45,609 bases of DNA from Gemmataceae bacterium. GTDB lineage: Bacteria; Planctomycetota; Planctomycetia; Gemmatales; Gemmataceae. Under the pieces are notes generated by a model that did no database searches, was not told the origin of the DNA, and was given only the letters and a program-made list of their open reading frames with translations. Below are positions 25,135 to 32,535 of this stretch, in pieces (position 1 is the first letter of the stretch; every line of letters starts with the position of its first letter). A program made the position numbers and the translations under genes. The stretch lies in NCBI GenBank assembly GCA_019748295.1, contig JAIEPT010000084.1, positions 1-45,609 on the forward strand, written 5' to 3'.

Positions 25135-26031
25135 CTAGCCCTTGGCGAACCCTAGATTTCGCAGGATTTCCGAACAACTCGCCGCGCGGTTGAGGCAGTA
25201 GAAGTGGATCCCCGCCACGCCCGCATCGAGCAGCTTTTGGCAGATTTCGCTACAGATCGCCACGCCCAGCTTGCGGACGCTTTCGTCGTCGGTCTGAAAT
25301 TCCTCAAGCTTCCGCCGCATCGGTCCCGGAATCTTCGAGCCGCAGAGCGTGGTGAAACGCTTGATCTGTTCGGCTCCGTGAAAGGGCAAAATGCCGGGCA
25401 CGATCGGGACCTTCACGCCTCGTTTGTGACGCAGGTAATCCTGCATATCGAGGAAGTCGGACCAGTCGTAGAAGAGCTGCGTGACGAGAAACTCAGCCCC
25501 CGCTTCCACCTTGGCGGCCGCGCGGTCCCAGTCGTCGTGCTTGTTGCCGCACTCGATGTGGCCCTCGGGGTAGCAGGCGGCTCCCACGCCGAATTGGCCA
25601 TGAGCCTTCACGAAGCGGATCAGATCGGCCGCATTGCGGAACCCGCCTTCGGTGGCCTTGAATTCGGTCTGCCCCTTCGGCGGATCGCCGCGGAGCGCGA
25701 GGACGTTTTCGATGCCCAGGCCCCGGGCTTCGTCGAGCACTTCGCCAAGCATGTTGCGGGTGGAGCCGACGCAGGTGAGGTGGCTCATCGCCTCGACGCC
25801 GAAATCCTTGCGGATACGCGAGCAGATGCGAAGCGTGGTATCGCGGGTGCCGCCGCCGGCCCCGTAAGTCACCGAGAAGAACGATGGCCGCAATTTCATG
25901 AGAGCGGGGGCGACGTCGCGAAAGAGAGTTTCCTCGGCCTCCGCGCTTTTGGGCGGAAAGAACTCGAAGGAGATCGTCGGTTCCGGGCGATCGTACAACT
26001 CGCGGATGCGCAAAGGAGAAGCCCTAATCAT
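25135..26031 (-). CDS. metF: Methylenetetrahydrofolate reductase
   Basis: 298 residues, typical bacterial MetF length. TIM-barrel with SFEFFPPKSAEAEETLF at the start (the Glu of EFFPP is the proton donor), RPSFFSVTYGAGGGTRDTT, HLTCVGSTR, NVLALRGDPP, FGVGAACYPEGH and FLVTQLFYDW. It reduces 5,10-methylene-THF to 5-methyl-THF with FAD and NADH, supplying methionine synthesis. No met genes flank it. ATG at 26031 has AAGGAGAAGCCCTAATC upstream, a strong ribosome site. Cytoplasmic. Confidence 0.96.
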   Translation of the reverse strand: MIRASPLRIRELYDRPEPTISFEFFPPKSAEAEETLFRDVAPALMKLRPSFFSVTYGAGGGTRDTTLRICSRIRKDFGVEAMSHLTCVGSTRNMLGEVLDEARGLGIENVLALRGDPPKGQTEFKATEGGFRNAADLIRFVKAHGQFGVGAACYPEGHIECGNKHDDWDRAAAKVEAGAEFLVTQLFYDWSDFLDMQDYLRHKRGVKVPIVPGILPFHGAEQIKRFTTLCGSKIPGPMRRKLEEFQTDDESVRKLGVAICSEICQKLLDAGVAGIHFYCLNRAASCSEILRNLGFAKG

Positions 26032-26088
26032 GGGACCAGTGCGTGTGGGGTCTGATTCATTGTAAGGCGAGGAAGGAAGTCGGCGAGA

Positions 26089-26193
26089 CGCTTCGCAAGA
26101 GAGTAGATCAGAGAGAGTCGAGAGTAGAGAAGACCGGAAAACCTCTGCTTCTTATCTACTCTCCACTTTCTCTTATCTATTCTCTCGCGAAGC
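26089..26193. repeat. Imperfect inverted repeat rich in GAGAGTAGA
   Basis: CGCTTCGC at 26089 pairs with GCGAAGCG at the far end. Between them, GAGAGTAGATCAGAGAG-type words face CTTATCTACTCTC-type words with many mismatches. It lies between the divergent metF and purQ genes, so it occupies promoter space. Confidence 0.65.
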
Positions 26194-26257
26194 GCGCTCG
26201 CCCCTGGGCTTGGGAACCGTAAACTTGACATACCGACTTCTTTCCGAGACCCCTTCG

Positions 26258-27028
26258 ATGGCCACGCCTCGCGTTCTTGTTCTTCGGGCTCCCGGCGCCA
26301 ATTGCGACGGCGAAACGCAGTTTGCGTTCGAATCGGCCGGGGCGATCGCGGAACGGGTCCATCTGCAACGGCTCCGCGAAAACCCGGCTCTTTTGAACCA
26401 ATATCAGATCCTCGTCGTCCCCGGCGGCTTCACGTATGGAGACGACGTGGCTGCGGGGAAAATTCTCGCCAACCAGCTCACGTCGTTTCTAAGCGACGCC
26501 CTTCGGCAATTTCGGGCGAAGGAAAAGCTGATCCTCGGCATTTGCAACGGCTTTCAGACGCTCCTCAAGGCGGGCCTGATCCTGCCGAGCGACGATGACG
26601 GCCCCGTCGCCACCCTCGCCCACAATACGCACGGCCGATTCGAAGACCGCTGGATTCATCTCGAAGCCAATCCCGGCAAATCGATCTTTCTCCGCGGCAT
26701 CAAACGGCTCTACCTGCCGATCGCGCACGGCGAAGGAAACTTCGTTTGCCGCGAGCCGTGGATCCTGCAAGGGCTGGTTCAAGCGGGCCAGGTCGTGCTC
26801 AAGTATTGCGATGGCGACGGCAATCCCGGCACGTTCCCCGTGAACCCGAACGGTTCTTTCGGTCATGTCGCCGGCGTCTGCGACGTTTCCGGCCATGTGC
26901 TCGGTCTGATGCCGCATCCGGAACGCCATGTTCTGTCGACGCAGCATCCGCAATGGACCAGGCTCGGGCTGGCGGGTGAGGGCGAAGGCCTGAAGCTCTT
27001 CCGCAATGCGGTGGAGTACTTCAACTAG
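26258..27028 (+). CDS. purQ: Phosphoribosylformylglycinamidine synthase, glutaminase subunit
   Basis: 256 residues from the ATG at 26258; a TTG at 26210 would add 16 residues with no family support. Class I glutamine amidotransferase: VLRAPGANCDGET at the start, VVPGGFTYGDDVAAG, nucleophile Cys96 in ILGICNGFQ, GEGNFV, and the His-Glu pair in LMPHPERHV. PurQ supplies ammonia to PurL in the fourth step of purine synthesis. It is somewhat longer than the common 220-230 residues. PurL and PurS are not in the window. A perfect TTGACA lies 28 bases before the start, but no -10 box follows at the right distance. Confidence 0.93.
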   Translation: MATPRVLVLRAPGANCDGETQFAFESAGAIAERVHLQRLRENPALLNQYQILVVPGGFTYGDDVAAGKILANQLTSFLSDALRQFRAKEKLILGICNGFQTLLKAGLILPSDDDGPVATLAHNTHGRFEDRWIHLEANPGKSIFLRGIKRLYLPIAHGEGNFVCREPWILQGLVQAGQVVLKYCDGDGNPGTFPVNPNGSFGHVAGVCDVSGHVLGLMPHPERHVLSTQHPQWTRLGLAGEGEGLKLFRNAVEYFN

Positions 27029-27036
27029 CACGGCTG

Positions 27037-27124
27037 GTTAGCCGCGACGCGCAGCGGAGCGCGGACAGCGCACCCGGCGATCGCATGGCATTAAGTCCGC
27101 GCTCCGCTGCGCGTCGCGGCTAAC
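27037..27124. repeat. Perfect 30-base inverted repeat, TTAGCCGCGACGCG family
   Basis: Arms 27037-27066 and 27095-27124 are exact reverse complements and match the arms at 18441-18530 nearly base for base. The loop holds GCGATCGCATGGC. It follows purQ and precedes the nuo operon. Confidence 0.93.
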
Positions 27125-27230
27125 TATGGATAGGGTGGAGAATTTTCAGGGAACACCGCTTCCGCGTGTTTTGCCACTGGTCCGGCTTGCTCGGCCGGAT
27201 ATACCAGCATTCGCATGGAGTTTGCGTTCG

Positions 27231-27258
27231 GCCTCGACTTTCGGGTCGGGCTTTTTTT
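27231..27258 (+). terminator. Intrinsic-terminator-like hairpin in front of nuoA
   Basis: GCCTCGAC (27231-27238) pairs with GTCGGGC (27245-27251), with one bulged T, and is followed by seven Ts (27252-27258). This is the only hairpin with a T-run seen in the window. It could end purQ transcription, or act as an attenuator in the nuo leader, since nuoA starts 47 bases later. A second stem, CCGGC/GCCGG, lies at about 27182-27198. Confidence 0.5.
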
Positions 27259-27305
27259 GGGACGAAACTCGTGAAAAGAATCACGATGTCGGCGGAGGCC
27301 CGGCC

Positions 27306-27704
27306 ATGTCGCCCGAAGCGGCGTTCGATCTGTCGGTCTACTACCCGATCTTCATCTTCCTTGGGCTTCTGATCGCCTTTTGCATCGGCGTGATGATTGC
27401 TGCCCATACCATCGGGCCGGGCCGACGCTCCGCGGTCAAGCTGATGCCGTACGAATCGGGCATGGACCCGATCGGCGACGCTCGGCAACGCTTCGACATC
27501 AAGTTCTATCTCGTCGCGATCATGTTCCTGGTGTTCGACGTCGAGTTGCTGTTTCTGTATCCGTGGGCGGTGGTGGCGTATCGCGAGGGAGGGATTCCCG
27601 AAGTGCTGCAAGGCCCCGTCTTCTGGTCGGTCCTTACGTTCATCGCCCTCCTCCTTGTGGCGTACATCTACGACTGGCGCAAAGGAGTGTTCAAATGGCG
27701 GTAG
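27306..27704 (+). CDS. nuoA: NADH-quinone oxidoreductase subunit A
   Basis: 132 residues from the ATG at 27306, chosen because GGAGG stands seven bases upstream; an open frame extends 60 residues further but has no NuoA similarity and spans the terminator-like hairpin. Three transmembrane helices, with the NuoA signature [23 protein letters not shown] and [13 protein letters not shown]. The subunit belongs to the membrane arm of complex I near the quinone-site junction. Its last ten bases overlap the start of nuoB. First gene of a 14-subunit operon. Confidence 0.95.
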   Translation: MSPEAAFDLSVYYPIFIFLGLLIAFCIGVMIAAHTIGPGRRSAVKLMPYESGMDPIGDARQRFDIKFYLVAIMFLVFDVELLFLYPWAVVAYREGGIPEVLQGPVFWSVLTFIALLLVAYIYDWRKGVFKWR

Positions 27705-28279
27705 CCCTGCCCGACGTCATGGTCGGAAAGCTCGACGTGCTCGCCAACTGGTGCCGGGCAAACAGCCTTTGGCCCATGCCCTTCGCCACCGCCTGCTGCG
27801 GCATCGAACTTATGGCGACAGGCGCCTCGAAACACGACATCGCACGCTTCGGCGCCGAGGTCATGCGATTCACGCCGCGCCAGTGCGATCTGATGATCGT
27901 CGCGGGCCGCGTGGTGATGAAGATGCTGCCGGTGCTCCAGCGCATTTGGCTGCAGATGCCGGAGCCGAAGTGGTGCATCTCGATGGGGGCCTGTGCCTCA
28001 TCGGGCGGCGTGTTCGATACCTATGCGGTGGTGCAAGGCGTCGATCGCTTCATTCCCGTGGATCTGTACGTCCCCGGTTGCCCGCCCCGGCCCGAACAGC
28101 TGCTGCAAGGCGTGATCGACCTGCAAGACAAGATCATGAAGACCGGCACCATCACTGGCCGCGAGTTCGAAGCACGGACCACGTCGGACGGCCCCCGGCC
28201 CAACGCCGACATTTTGCCGGACAACGTGGTAACTGCCCCCGGCGACTTCAGCAAGTCCCGGCGGACGGCCTTGAACTAA
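27695..28279 (+). CDS. nuoB: NADH-quinone oxidoreductase subunit B
   Basis: 194 residues. Ligands of the terminal [4Fe-4S] cluster N2 are all present: tandem Cys34-Cys35 in ATACCGIEL, Cys100 in [10 protein letters not shown] and Cys129 in [10 protein letters not shown]. NuoB transfers electrons to quinone at the base of the peripheral arm. AAAGGAGTGTTCAA precedes the ATG, which lies inside the end of nuoA (10-base overlap), so the two are translated together. The C-terminal 30 residues extend past the conserved core. Confidence 0.96.
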   Translation: MAVALPDVMVGKLDVLANWCRANSLWPMPFATACCGIELMATGASKHDIARFGAEVMRFTPRQCDLMIVAGRVVMKMLPVLQRIWLQMPEPKWCISMGACASSGGVFDTYAVVQGVDRFIPVDLYVPGCPPRPEQLLQGVIDLQDKIMKTGTITGREFEARTTSDGPRPNADILPDNVVTAPGDFSKSRRTALN

Positions 28280-28344
28280 GAGCCGCGCATGCAGTAAGCG
28301 GTTCCGCTTGGCGCCACGCGATCCGCTTACTGCGTGCGCGGCTC
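28280..28344. repeat. Inverted repeat a of three between nuoB and nuoC
   Basis: GAGCCGCGCATGCAGTAAGCGG and its complement at the other end pair with few mismatches around a short loop. It starts directly after the nuoB stop. First of three separate inverted repeats that fill the 278-base gap 28280-28557. Confidence 0.85.
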
Positions 28345-28360
28345 CTTGAAACACGACGCG

Positions 28361-28444
28361 ACGAGGCTGCTGCTGAGCCGATGCTGCAAGAAGGCGGCAC
28401 AAACTTCAACGGAAATGAACGGATCGGCTCGGCAGCAGCCTCGT
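28361..28444. repeat. Inverted repeat b between nuoB and nuoC
   Basis: Arms 28361-28382 and 28423-28444 (ACGAGGCTGCTGCTGAGCC and complement) match with one mismatch over 22 bases. Wording is close to the GAGGCTCCTGCCGAGCC element at 23421-23522. Confidence 0.88.
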
Positions 28445-28452
28445 TAGTCCGA

Positions 28453-28540
28453 GTGGCGACAAGATTATTATCTTGTCGGTTTGGGTCTGAGGATGATGCT
28501 TTCGGCATGAATCCCGACAAGTTAATAAACTTGTCGCCAC
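28453..28540. repeat. Inverted repeat c between nuoB and nuoC, arms self-complementary
   Basis: Arms 28453-28479 and 28514-28540 match as reverse complements with two mismatches over 27 bases. Each arm is also a hairpin: GACAAGA/TCTTGTC on the left and GACAAGTT/AACTTGTC on the right. The mismatches between arms keep the pairing within each arm. Confidence 0.88.
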
Positions 28541-28557
28541 GAAGGCAGGAGCAAACG

Positions 28558-29061
28558 ATGGCATTCGAAGAGACGGTGCAACGATTGACGGAAGCGATCG
28601 GAGCGGACCAAATCCGCACCTCCGAATTTCGCGACAATCGCCGTGTCATCGTCTCGCCGAACAAGCTCTACGCGGTCCTGCAATGCTGCCGCGACACGCT
28701 CGGCTTCGACATGCTCTTCGAACAGAACGGCATCGACTACCTGAAATACCCCGGCGCCCGCGACCGCTTCGGCGTCGTCTACGGTCTGCTCAACATGACC
28801 ACCGGCGAACGCCTCTTCGTGAAGGTGTTCCTCAACGAACCCGACCTGACGCTCCCCTCGGCCTACCCCCTCTGGAAGGGCGCCGAATGGATGGAGCGCG
28901 AAATCTACGACATGTTCGGCATCGAGTTCGAAGGCCACCCCGACCTTCGCCGCATCTTGATGCCCCCCGAATTCACCAGCTTCCCGCTGCGGAAAGATTA
29001 CCCAATGCGAGGCCGCGGCGAACGCCATAACTTCCCTGTGATTACGCGAGCGGAAAGCTGA
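28558..29061 (+). CDS. nuoC: NADH-quinone oxidoreductase subunit C
   Basis: 167 residues. The NuoC/30-kDa signature WMEREIYDMFGIEFEGHPDLRRILMP is present, followed by FPLRKDYPMRGRGE at the C-terminus. NuoC is part of the peripheral arm and packs against NuoD and NuoB. Separate nuoC and nuoD genes are normal outside the fused enterobacterial form. AGGAG seven bases before the ATG fixes the start; a longer open frame from upstream runs through the inverted repeats and the nuoB gene and is not real. Confidence 0.95.
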   Translation: MAFEETVQRLTEAIGADQIRTSEFRDNRRVIVSPNKLYAVLQCCRDTLGFDMLFEQNGIDYLKYPGARDRFGVVYGLLNMTTGERLFVKVFLNEPDLTLPSAYPLWKGAEWMEREIYDMFGIEFEGHPDLRRILMPPEFTSFPLRKDYPMRGRGERHNFPVITRAES

Positions 29062-29065
29062 CGGA

Positions 29066-29148
29066 GAATGTTGAATTGTAAATTTTGAATTTCGAATTGG
29101 GTCAAAAGAGGCGGTCTGCTGGTTTGACTAATTCAAAATTCAACATTC
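29066..29148. repeat. AT-rich inverted repeat between nuoC and nuoD
   Basis: GAATGTTGAATTGTAAATTTTGAATTTCGAATT faces AATTCAAAATTCAACATTC in inverse orientation, with a G+C-richer loop. Same type as the islands at 11761-11857 and 12327-12444. Confidence 0.8.
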
Positions 29149-29164
29149 AAAATTGAGAATTGTT

Positions 29165-30394
29165 ATGCCGCTTGAAGCTGCGACGCTGAATCGACTGGAA
29201 GGGGGCGGAGATCATGAGTATCTCTGGACCCTCAACTTCGGTCCGCAGCACCCGGCCACGCACACCACGCTGCGGCTCATCGTTCAGCTCAGCGGCGAAG
29301 ACATCGTCAAAATCACGCCGGACATCGGCTTTTTGCACAGCGGCTTCGAGAAGCTCGGCGAAGATCTCGACTACAACCAGTACGTCACGATCGTCGATCG
29401 GATGAACTACATCTCGCCGGTCGCGAACGAAATCTCCTGGTTCCACGCCGTCGAAAAGCTGCTCGACGTGCAGATCACGCCGCGTTGTGCGTACATCCGC
29501 ACGATCATGGCGGAACTGGCCCGCATCAGCGACCATTTGCTGTGTGCCGGCGCCGCCGCCCTCGATCTGGGGGCGTTCACGGCGTTTCTCTACGGCTTCT
29601 ATCAGCGGGAAGTCATCTACGACATCTACGAGACCGCGTCGGGCCAGCGCTTCCATCCCAGCTACTTCCGCGTCGGCGGCGTGGCTTACGACGTGACCGA
29701 CGAATGGGTCGCCAAGGTCCGCAACTTCGTCCGCGATTTTCCCAAGACGCATGCCGACATGGTTCGGCTGCTCAACCGCAACCGCATCTTCGTCGAACGC
29801 ACCCGCGGCGTTGGCGTGTTGACCAAACAACTCGCCATCAGCCGCAGCATCACGGGCCCGGTCGCCCGTTCCGCCGGCGTGGTCCGCGACCTGCGCAAAG
29901 ACGAGCCTTACTTGGCCTACAAGGAACTTGAAGGCGCCTTCCAGGTCGTGTGCGCTCAAGAAGGCGATTGCTACGCCCGCTACCAGGTTCGCATGGAAGA
30001 GATGATTGAAAGCCTCAAGATCATCGACGCCGCCATCGAAAACCTGCCCTCCGGCCCGATCAACGTCGATGCCAACAGCAAGGCGATCATTCCGGACCAG
30101 ATGTCGGTCTATCGCAGCATCGAAAGCTTGATCCATCACTTCGAGCTGATCATGCCGAATCGGCAATGGACGCCGCCGATCGAAGAGGTGTACGGAGCCA
30201 CCGAAACCGCGAACGGCGAACTCGGCTTCTACGTGGTGAGCGACGGCAGCGGCGCATCCTATCGGGCGCGAACGCGGCCGCCGTCGTTCATTCACTTCGC
30301 GGTGTTCCCGGAGTTGATGAAAGGCCACCAGCTCAGCGACATCGTCGCCGTGCTCGGCAGCCTCAACATCATCGCCGCGGAACTGGACCGCTAA
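29165..30394 (+). CDS. nuoD: NADH-quinone oxidoreductase subunit D
   Basis: 409 residues from the ATG at 29165 (a TTG four codons earlier is possible). Landmarks of the 49-kDa subunit: LNFGPQHPATHTTLRL near the N-terminus, GFLHSGFEKLGE, RMNYISPVANE, RIGGVAYD-like FRVGGVAYD, TRGVGVL, and at the end GELGFYVVSDGSGASYRARTRPPSFIH. It forms the quinone-binding cavity with NuoB. There is no good ribosome site because the AT-rich repeat runs up to 17 bases before the start; translation may be coupled less tightly than for other subunits. Confidence 0.96.
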   Translation: MPLEAATLNRLEGGGDHEYLWTLNFGPQHPATHTTLRLIVQLSGEDIVKITPDIGFLHSGFEKLGEDLDYNQYVTIVDRMNYISPVANEISWFHAVEKLLDVQITPRCAYIRTIMAELARISDHLLCAGAAALDLGAFTAFLYGFYQREVIYDIYETASGQRFHPSYFRVGGVAYDVTDEWVAKVRNFVRDFPKTHADMVRLLNRNRIFVERTRGVGVLTKQLAISRSITGPVARSAGVVRDLRKDEPYLAYKELEGAFQVVCAQEGDCYARYQVRMEEMIESLKIIDAAIENLPSGPINVDANSKAIIPDQMSVYRSIESLIHHFELIMPNRQWTPPIEEVYGATETANGELGFYVVSDGSGASYRARTRPPSFIHFAVFPELMKGHQLSDIVAVLGSLNIIAAELDR

Positions 30395-30395
30395 A

Positions 30396-30495
30396 GTTTA
30401 GCCGCCGCTCTCCGAGCGGCGCGGCCTGCGAATCGTCCGTGGATTGGATCACAGTCGGCAACCCGCCCGCGCCGCTCCGAGAGCGGCGGCTAAAC
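30396..30495. repeat. Inverted repeat between nuoD and nuoE
   Basis: Arms 30396-30424 and 30467-30495 (GTTTAGCCGCCGCTC and complement) match with one mismatch over 29 bases. Each arm is also a hairpin (GCCGCCGCTC/GAGCGGCGCGGC). It starts two bases after the nuoD stop. Confidence 0.9.
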
Positions 30496-30522
30496 GGGGC
30501 CGGAAGTCAGAGGCGGAGCATC

Positions 30523-31008
30523 ATGGCGTTTTTGAGCGAAAGCATTCGCAAGCGGATCGAGGATTACATCCCTCGCTATCCCAGCAAGCAGGCGGTCACG
30601 CTGCCGGCGTTGCACATCGTGCACGACGAGCTGCGTTGCGTGCCGCGCCAGGCAATCCGCGAAATCGCCGAGATTCTCGGCCTTTCGTCGGCCCAGGTGC
30701 ATGACACGATGACCTTCTACCAGTTCTTCCGCGAGGAAGACCAGAAGCTGGGGAAGGCCCGCCTCTGGGTGTGCCGCAGCCTCGCGTGCCAGATTCGCGG
30801 CGGCGAAGAACTGCTCAACCACCTGTGCGACAAACTGCACGTGCAGCCCGGCGGCACGACCCCCGACGGCAAAATCACCCTCGAGTTCGCCGAATGCCTC
30901 GGCGCCTGCGAAGGCGCCCCAGCGGTGATGATCGACGACGAGCATGTGCACAACGTGACGAACGAGAAGGCGGATGAGGTGATAAATGAGCTTCGCGGCA
31001 ACCCATAA
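30523..31008 (+). CDS. nuoE: NADH-quinone oxidoreductase subunit E
   Basis: 161 residues, thioredoxin-like [2Fe-2S] subunit. The cluster N1a ligands are Cys84 and Cys89 (VCRSLACQ) and Cys125 and Cys129 (ECLGACEGAP). An N-terminal helical part (IPRYPSKQAVTLPALHIVHDE) is typical. GGAG six bases before the ATG supports the start. NuoE normally sits directly before nuoF; here a two-gene cassette starts 13 bases after its stop. Confidence 0.95.
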   Translation: MAFLSESIRKRIEDYIPRYPSKQAVTLPALHIVHDELRCVPRQAIREIAEILGLSSAQVHDTMTFYQFFREEDQKLGKARLWVCRSLACQIRGGEELLNHLCDKLHVQPGGTTPDGKITLEFAECLGACEGAPAVMIDDEHVHNVTNEKADEVINELRGNP

Positions 31009-31021
31009 CTAGGTCGCTCAA

Positions 31022-32308
31022 ATGACCGCTGAAATCGCAGTAATGAACCGAATTGGGGTGGCACTTGCCGCAGATAGTGCTGTTACAATCAGCGCGGCGC
31101 AGAAAATCTATACATCTGCGAACAAGTTGTTTCAGCTCTCCGCGAGTGCTCCTGTCGGTGTAATGATTTACGGAAACGCAAGCTTCGTAAACATGCCCTG
31201 GGAAACAATAATAAAAGCATTTCGCAAGCAGAATGGCACGCGAACATTCGGTTCTCTCGAAGAGTATTGCTCCGCGTTTCTGGCGTTCTTGACGCATAAC
31301 ACGGCCCTATTCCCTGAATCAACACAGATCGGGCAACTTGAGCAGTTGCTCGCATCGCTTTTCATTGCTATTCGGGAGGAAATTGGCCGGCAACTAGACT
31401 TGCTTGCCGAGTCGAATGAGAACGGCGATCTAAGCGTTGACGACATTTCTGAGGCGATTGACGGAATCGTCGAACGATGGGATGAAAGAATCAAGAAGCA
31501 CGATCTAATTGAAGGCATTGCCGACTCAGATCGCGAAAAAGCAAAGAGCAAGCTCAAAGAGTCAATTGAGGGCTTGAGGGTTGAAGCATTTGGAGAATTG
31601 CCGTTTTCTGAAAGGGCGATTGAAACGCTAAATGCGCTTGCAATCGAGTCTTGGGCTCGAACGTTCTTAAGCCATCAAAAGTCAGGTTTCGTATTGGCCG
31701 GATTCGGTGAAAATGAGTATCTGCCTTCCCTGGTCGCCTTTGAATTTGAGGAGATGTTTGAAGGGATCCCCAGACGAAAACTGTTCAACCGTCAGCGAAT
31801 TGACGACGATACGGACGCTTGCATCATACCGTTCGCTCAAAAAGATCCAGTGCAGCAGTTCCTTGAAGGCATAGATCAACGACAGTTTAGTGCGATGAAA
31901 AGATCTGCTCGCGAGGCGATCTCGTCGCCTATCGAAACGATTTTGGAAGTCATAGCTCAAACGGACGCAAATTTGGCAAATGTCATTCAAGGCGTCGTTC
32001 GACCAGAAATCGAAGAGCTCACAAAGCAGCTTTTCGATGCGTGGGAGATGCTCAAGAAAGACCAATGGGAGCCCGTTCTTGACACGGTGGCCGTGCTCCC
32101 GAAGGATGAATTGGCGGCAATGAGTGAGGCTCTTGTTAATCTAACTAAATTCAAGCGTCGGGTCACTCCCGAACAAGAGACAGTAGGTGGTCCCATCGAC
32201 GTTGCGGTGATCACAAAGGGCGATGGTTTCGTCTGGTTGAAGCGAAAGCACTATTTTGATCCCACATTGAATCCAAGAATAATGGCCCGGTATCAGGAGG
32301 CGCAGTAA
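31022..32308 (+). CDS. Proteasome-like N-terminal-nucleophile hydrolase, unknown family
   Basis: 428 residues, no named family recalled. The N-terminus MTAEIAVMNRIGVALAADSA follows proteasome beta and HslV subunits: removal of Met would expose Thr2 as nucleophile, Asp18 is position 17 of the mature chain, Lys35 in NKLFQL matches the catalytic Lys33 region (archaeal KKLFQI), and Gly51 in GVMIYGNA matches Gly47. Unlike those 200-residue subunits it has a long helical middle (about 75-215 and 290-390), a second strand region SGFVLAGFGENEYLPSLVAFEF near 220, and a C-terminal strand pair PIDVAVITKGDGFVWLKRKHYF. It has no propeptide and no signal peptide. It is inserted between nuoE and nuoF with an AGG eight bases before the ATG. 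Its sequence is visibly poorer in G+C than nuoF. Substrate and partners are unknown. Confidence 0.75.
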   Translation: MTAEIAVMNRIGVALAADSAVTISAAQKIYTSANKLFQLSASAPVGVMIYGNASFVNMPWETIIKAFRKQNGTRTFGSLEEYCSAFLAFLTHNTALFPESTQIGQLEQLLASLFIAIREEIGRQLDLLAESNENGDLSVDDISEAIDGIVERWDERIKKHDLIEGIADSDREKAKSKLKESIEGLRVEAFGELPFSERAIETLNALAIESWARTFLSHQKSGFVLAGFGENEYLPSLVAFEFEEMFEGIPRRKLFNRQRIDDDTDACIIPFAQKDPVQQFLEGIDQRQFSAMKRSAREAISSPIETILEVIAQTDANLANVIQGVVRPEIEELTKQLFDAWEMLKKDQWEPVLDTVAVLPKDELAAMSEALVNLTKFKRRVTPEQETVGGPIDVAVITKGDGFVWLKRKHYFDPTLNPRIMARYQEAQ

Positions 32309-32523
32309 TGGCGAAGGATAACCCGAGAAAGTTTCGGAGCGGCCAGGAAGTGCTTGAGCACTATGTGCCAGGCTATCGCCGATTTCACGTCGAAAGTGAA
32401 TTTGCGAGAACCTCCGAGGCAGTCACGACTGTTGAGAATTTGACGAAAACGACAGTCGATCGGCTACGAAGCAAGTTGGAATCGCTCGTTCAGGACAAGA
32501 AGCGAAGCGGTGGCGGCGAGTAA
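32308..32523 (+). CDS. Small charged protein coupled to the Ntn hydrolase
   Basis: 71 residues, unknown function. Its ATG shares one base with the TAA stop of the preceding gene (taATG), so translation is coupled. It has no signal peptide or membrane helix. The N-terminal third is basic (MAKDNPRKFRSGQEVLEHYVPGY); the C-terminal part is a likely amphipathic helix (TVENLTKTTVDRLRSKLESLVQDKKR). Such a size and coupling suit an adaptor, inhibitor or assembly factor for the hydrolase, but that is inference. The stop is 12 bases before nuoF. Confidence 0.6.
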   Translation: MAKDNPRKFRSGQEVLEHYVPGYRRFHVESEFARTSEAVTTVENLTKTTVDRLRSKLESLVQDKKRSGGGE

Positions 32524-32535
32524 TTGGAGTCCGCA

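Noticed and set aside
26225..26230. Perfect TTGACA before purQ as a -35 box
   Set aside because: Seventeen bases later there is GACCCC, not a -10 box, so a single hexamer in this composition is not enough.
27126..27305. N-terminal extension of nuoA by 60 residues
   Set aside because: No NuoA similarity, spans the terminator-like hairpin, and GGAGG stands before the internal ATG at 27306.
27655..28557. Long open frame running from nuoB through the gap into nuoC
   Set aside because: It is out of frame with nuoB and reads through three inverted repeats; only its part from 28558 is nuoC.
31022..32523. Inserted cassette as a toxin-antitoxin pair or prophage remnant
   Set aside because: The first protein has a proteasome-like active-site pattern and is far larger than toxins; no integrase, attachment site or phage gene is nearby.
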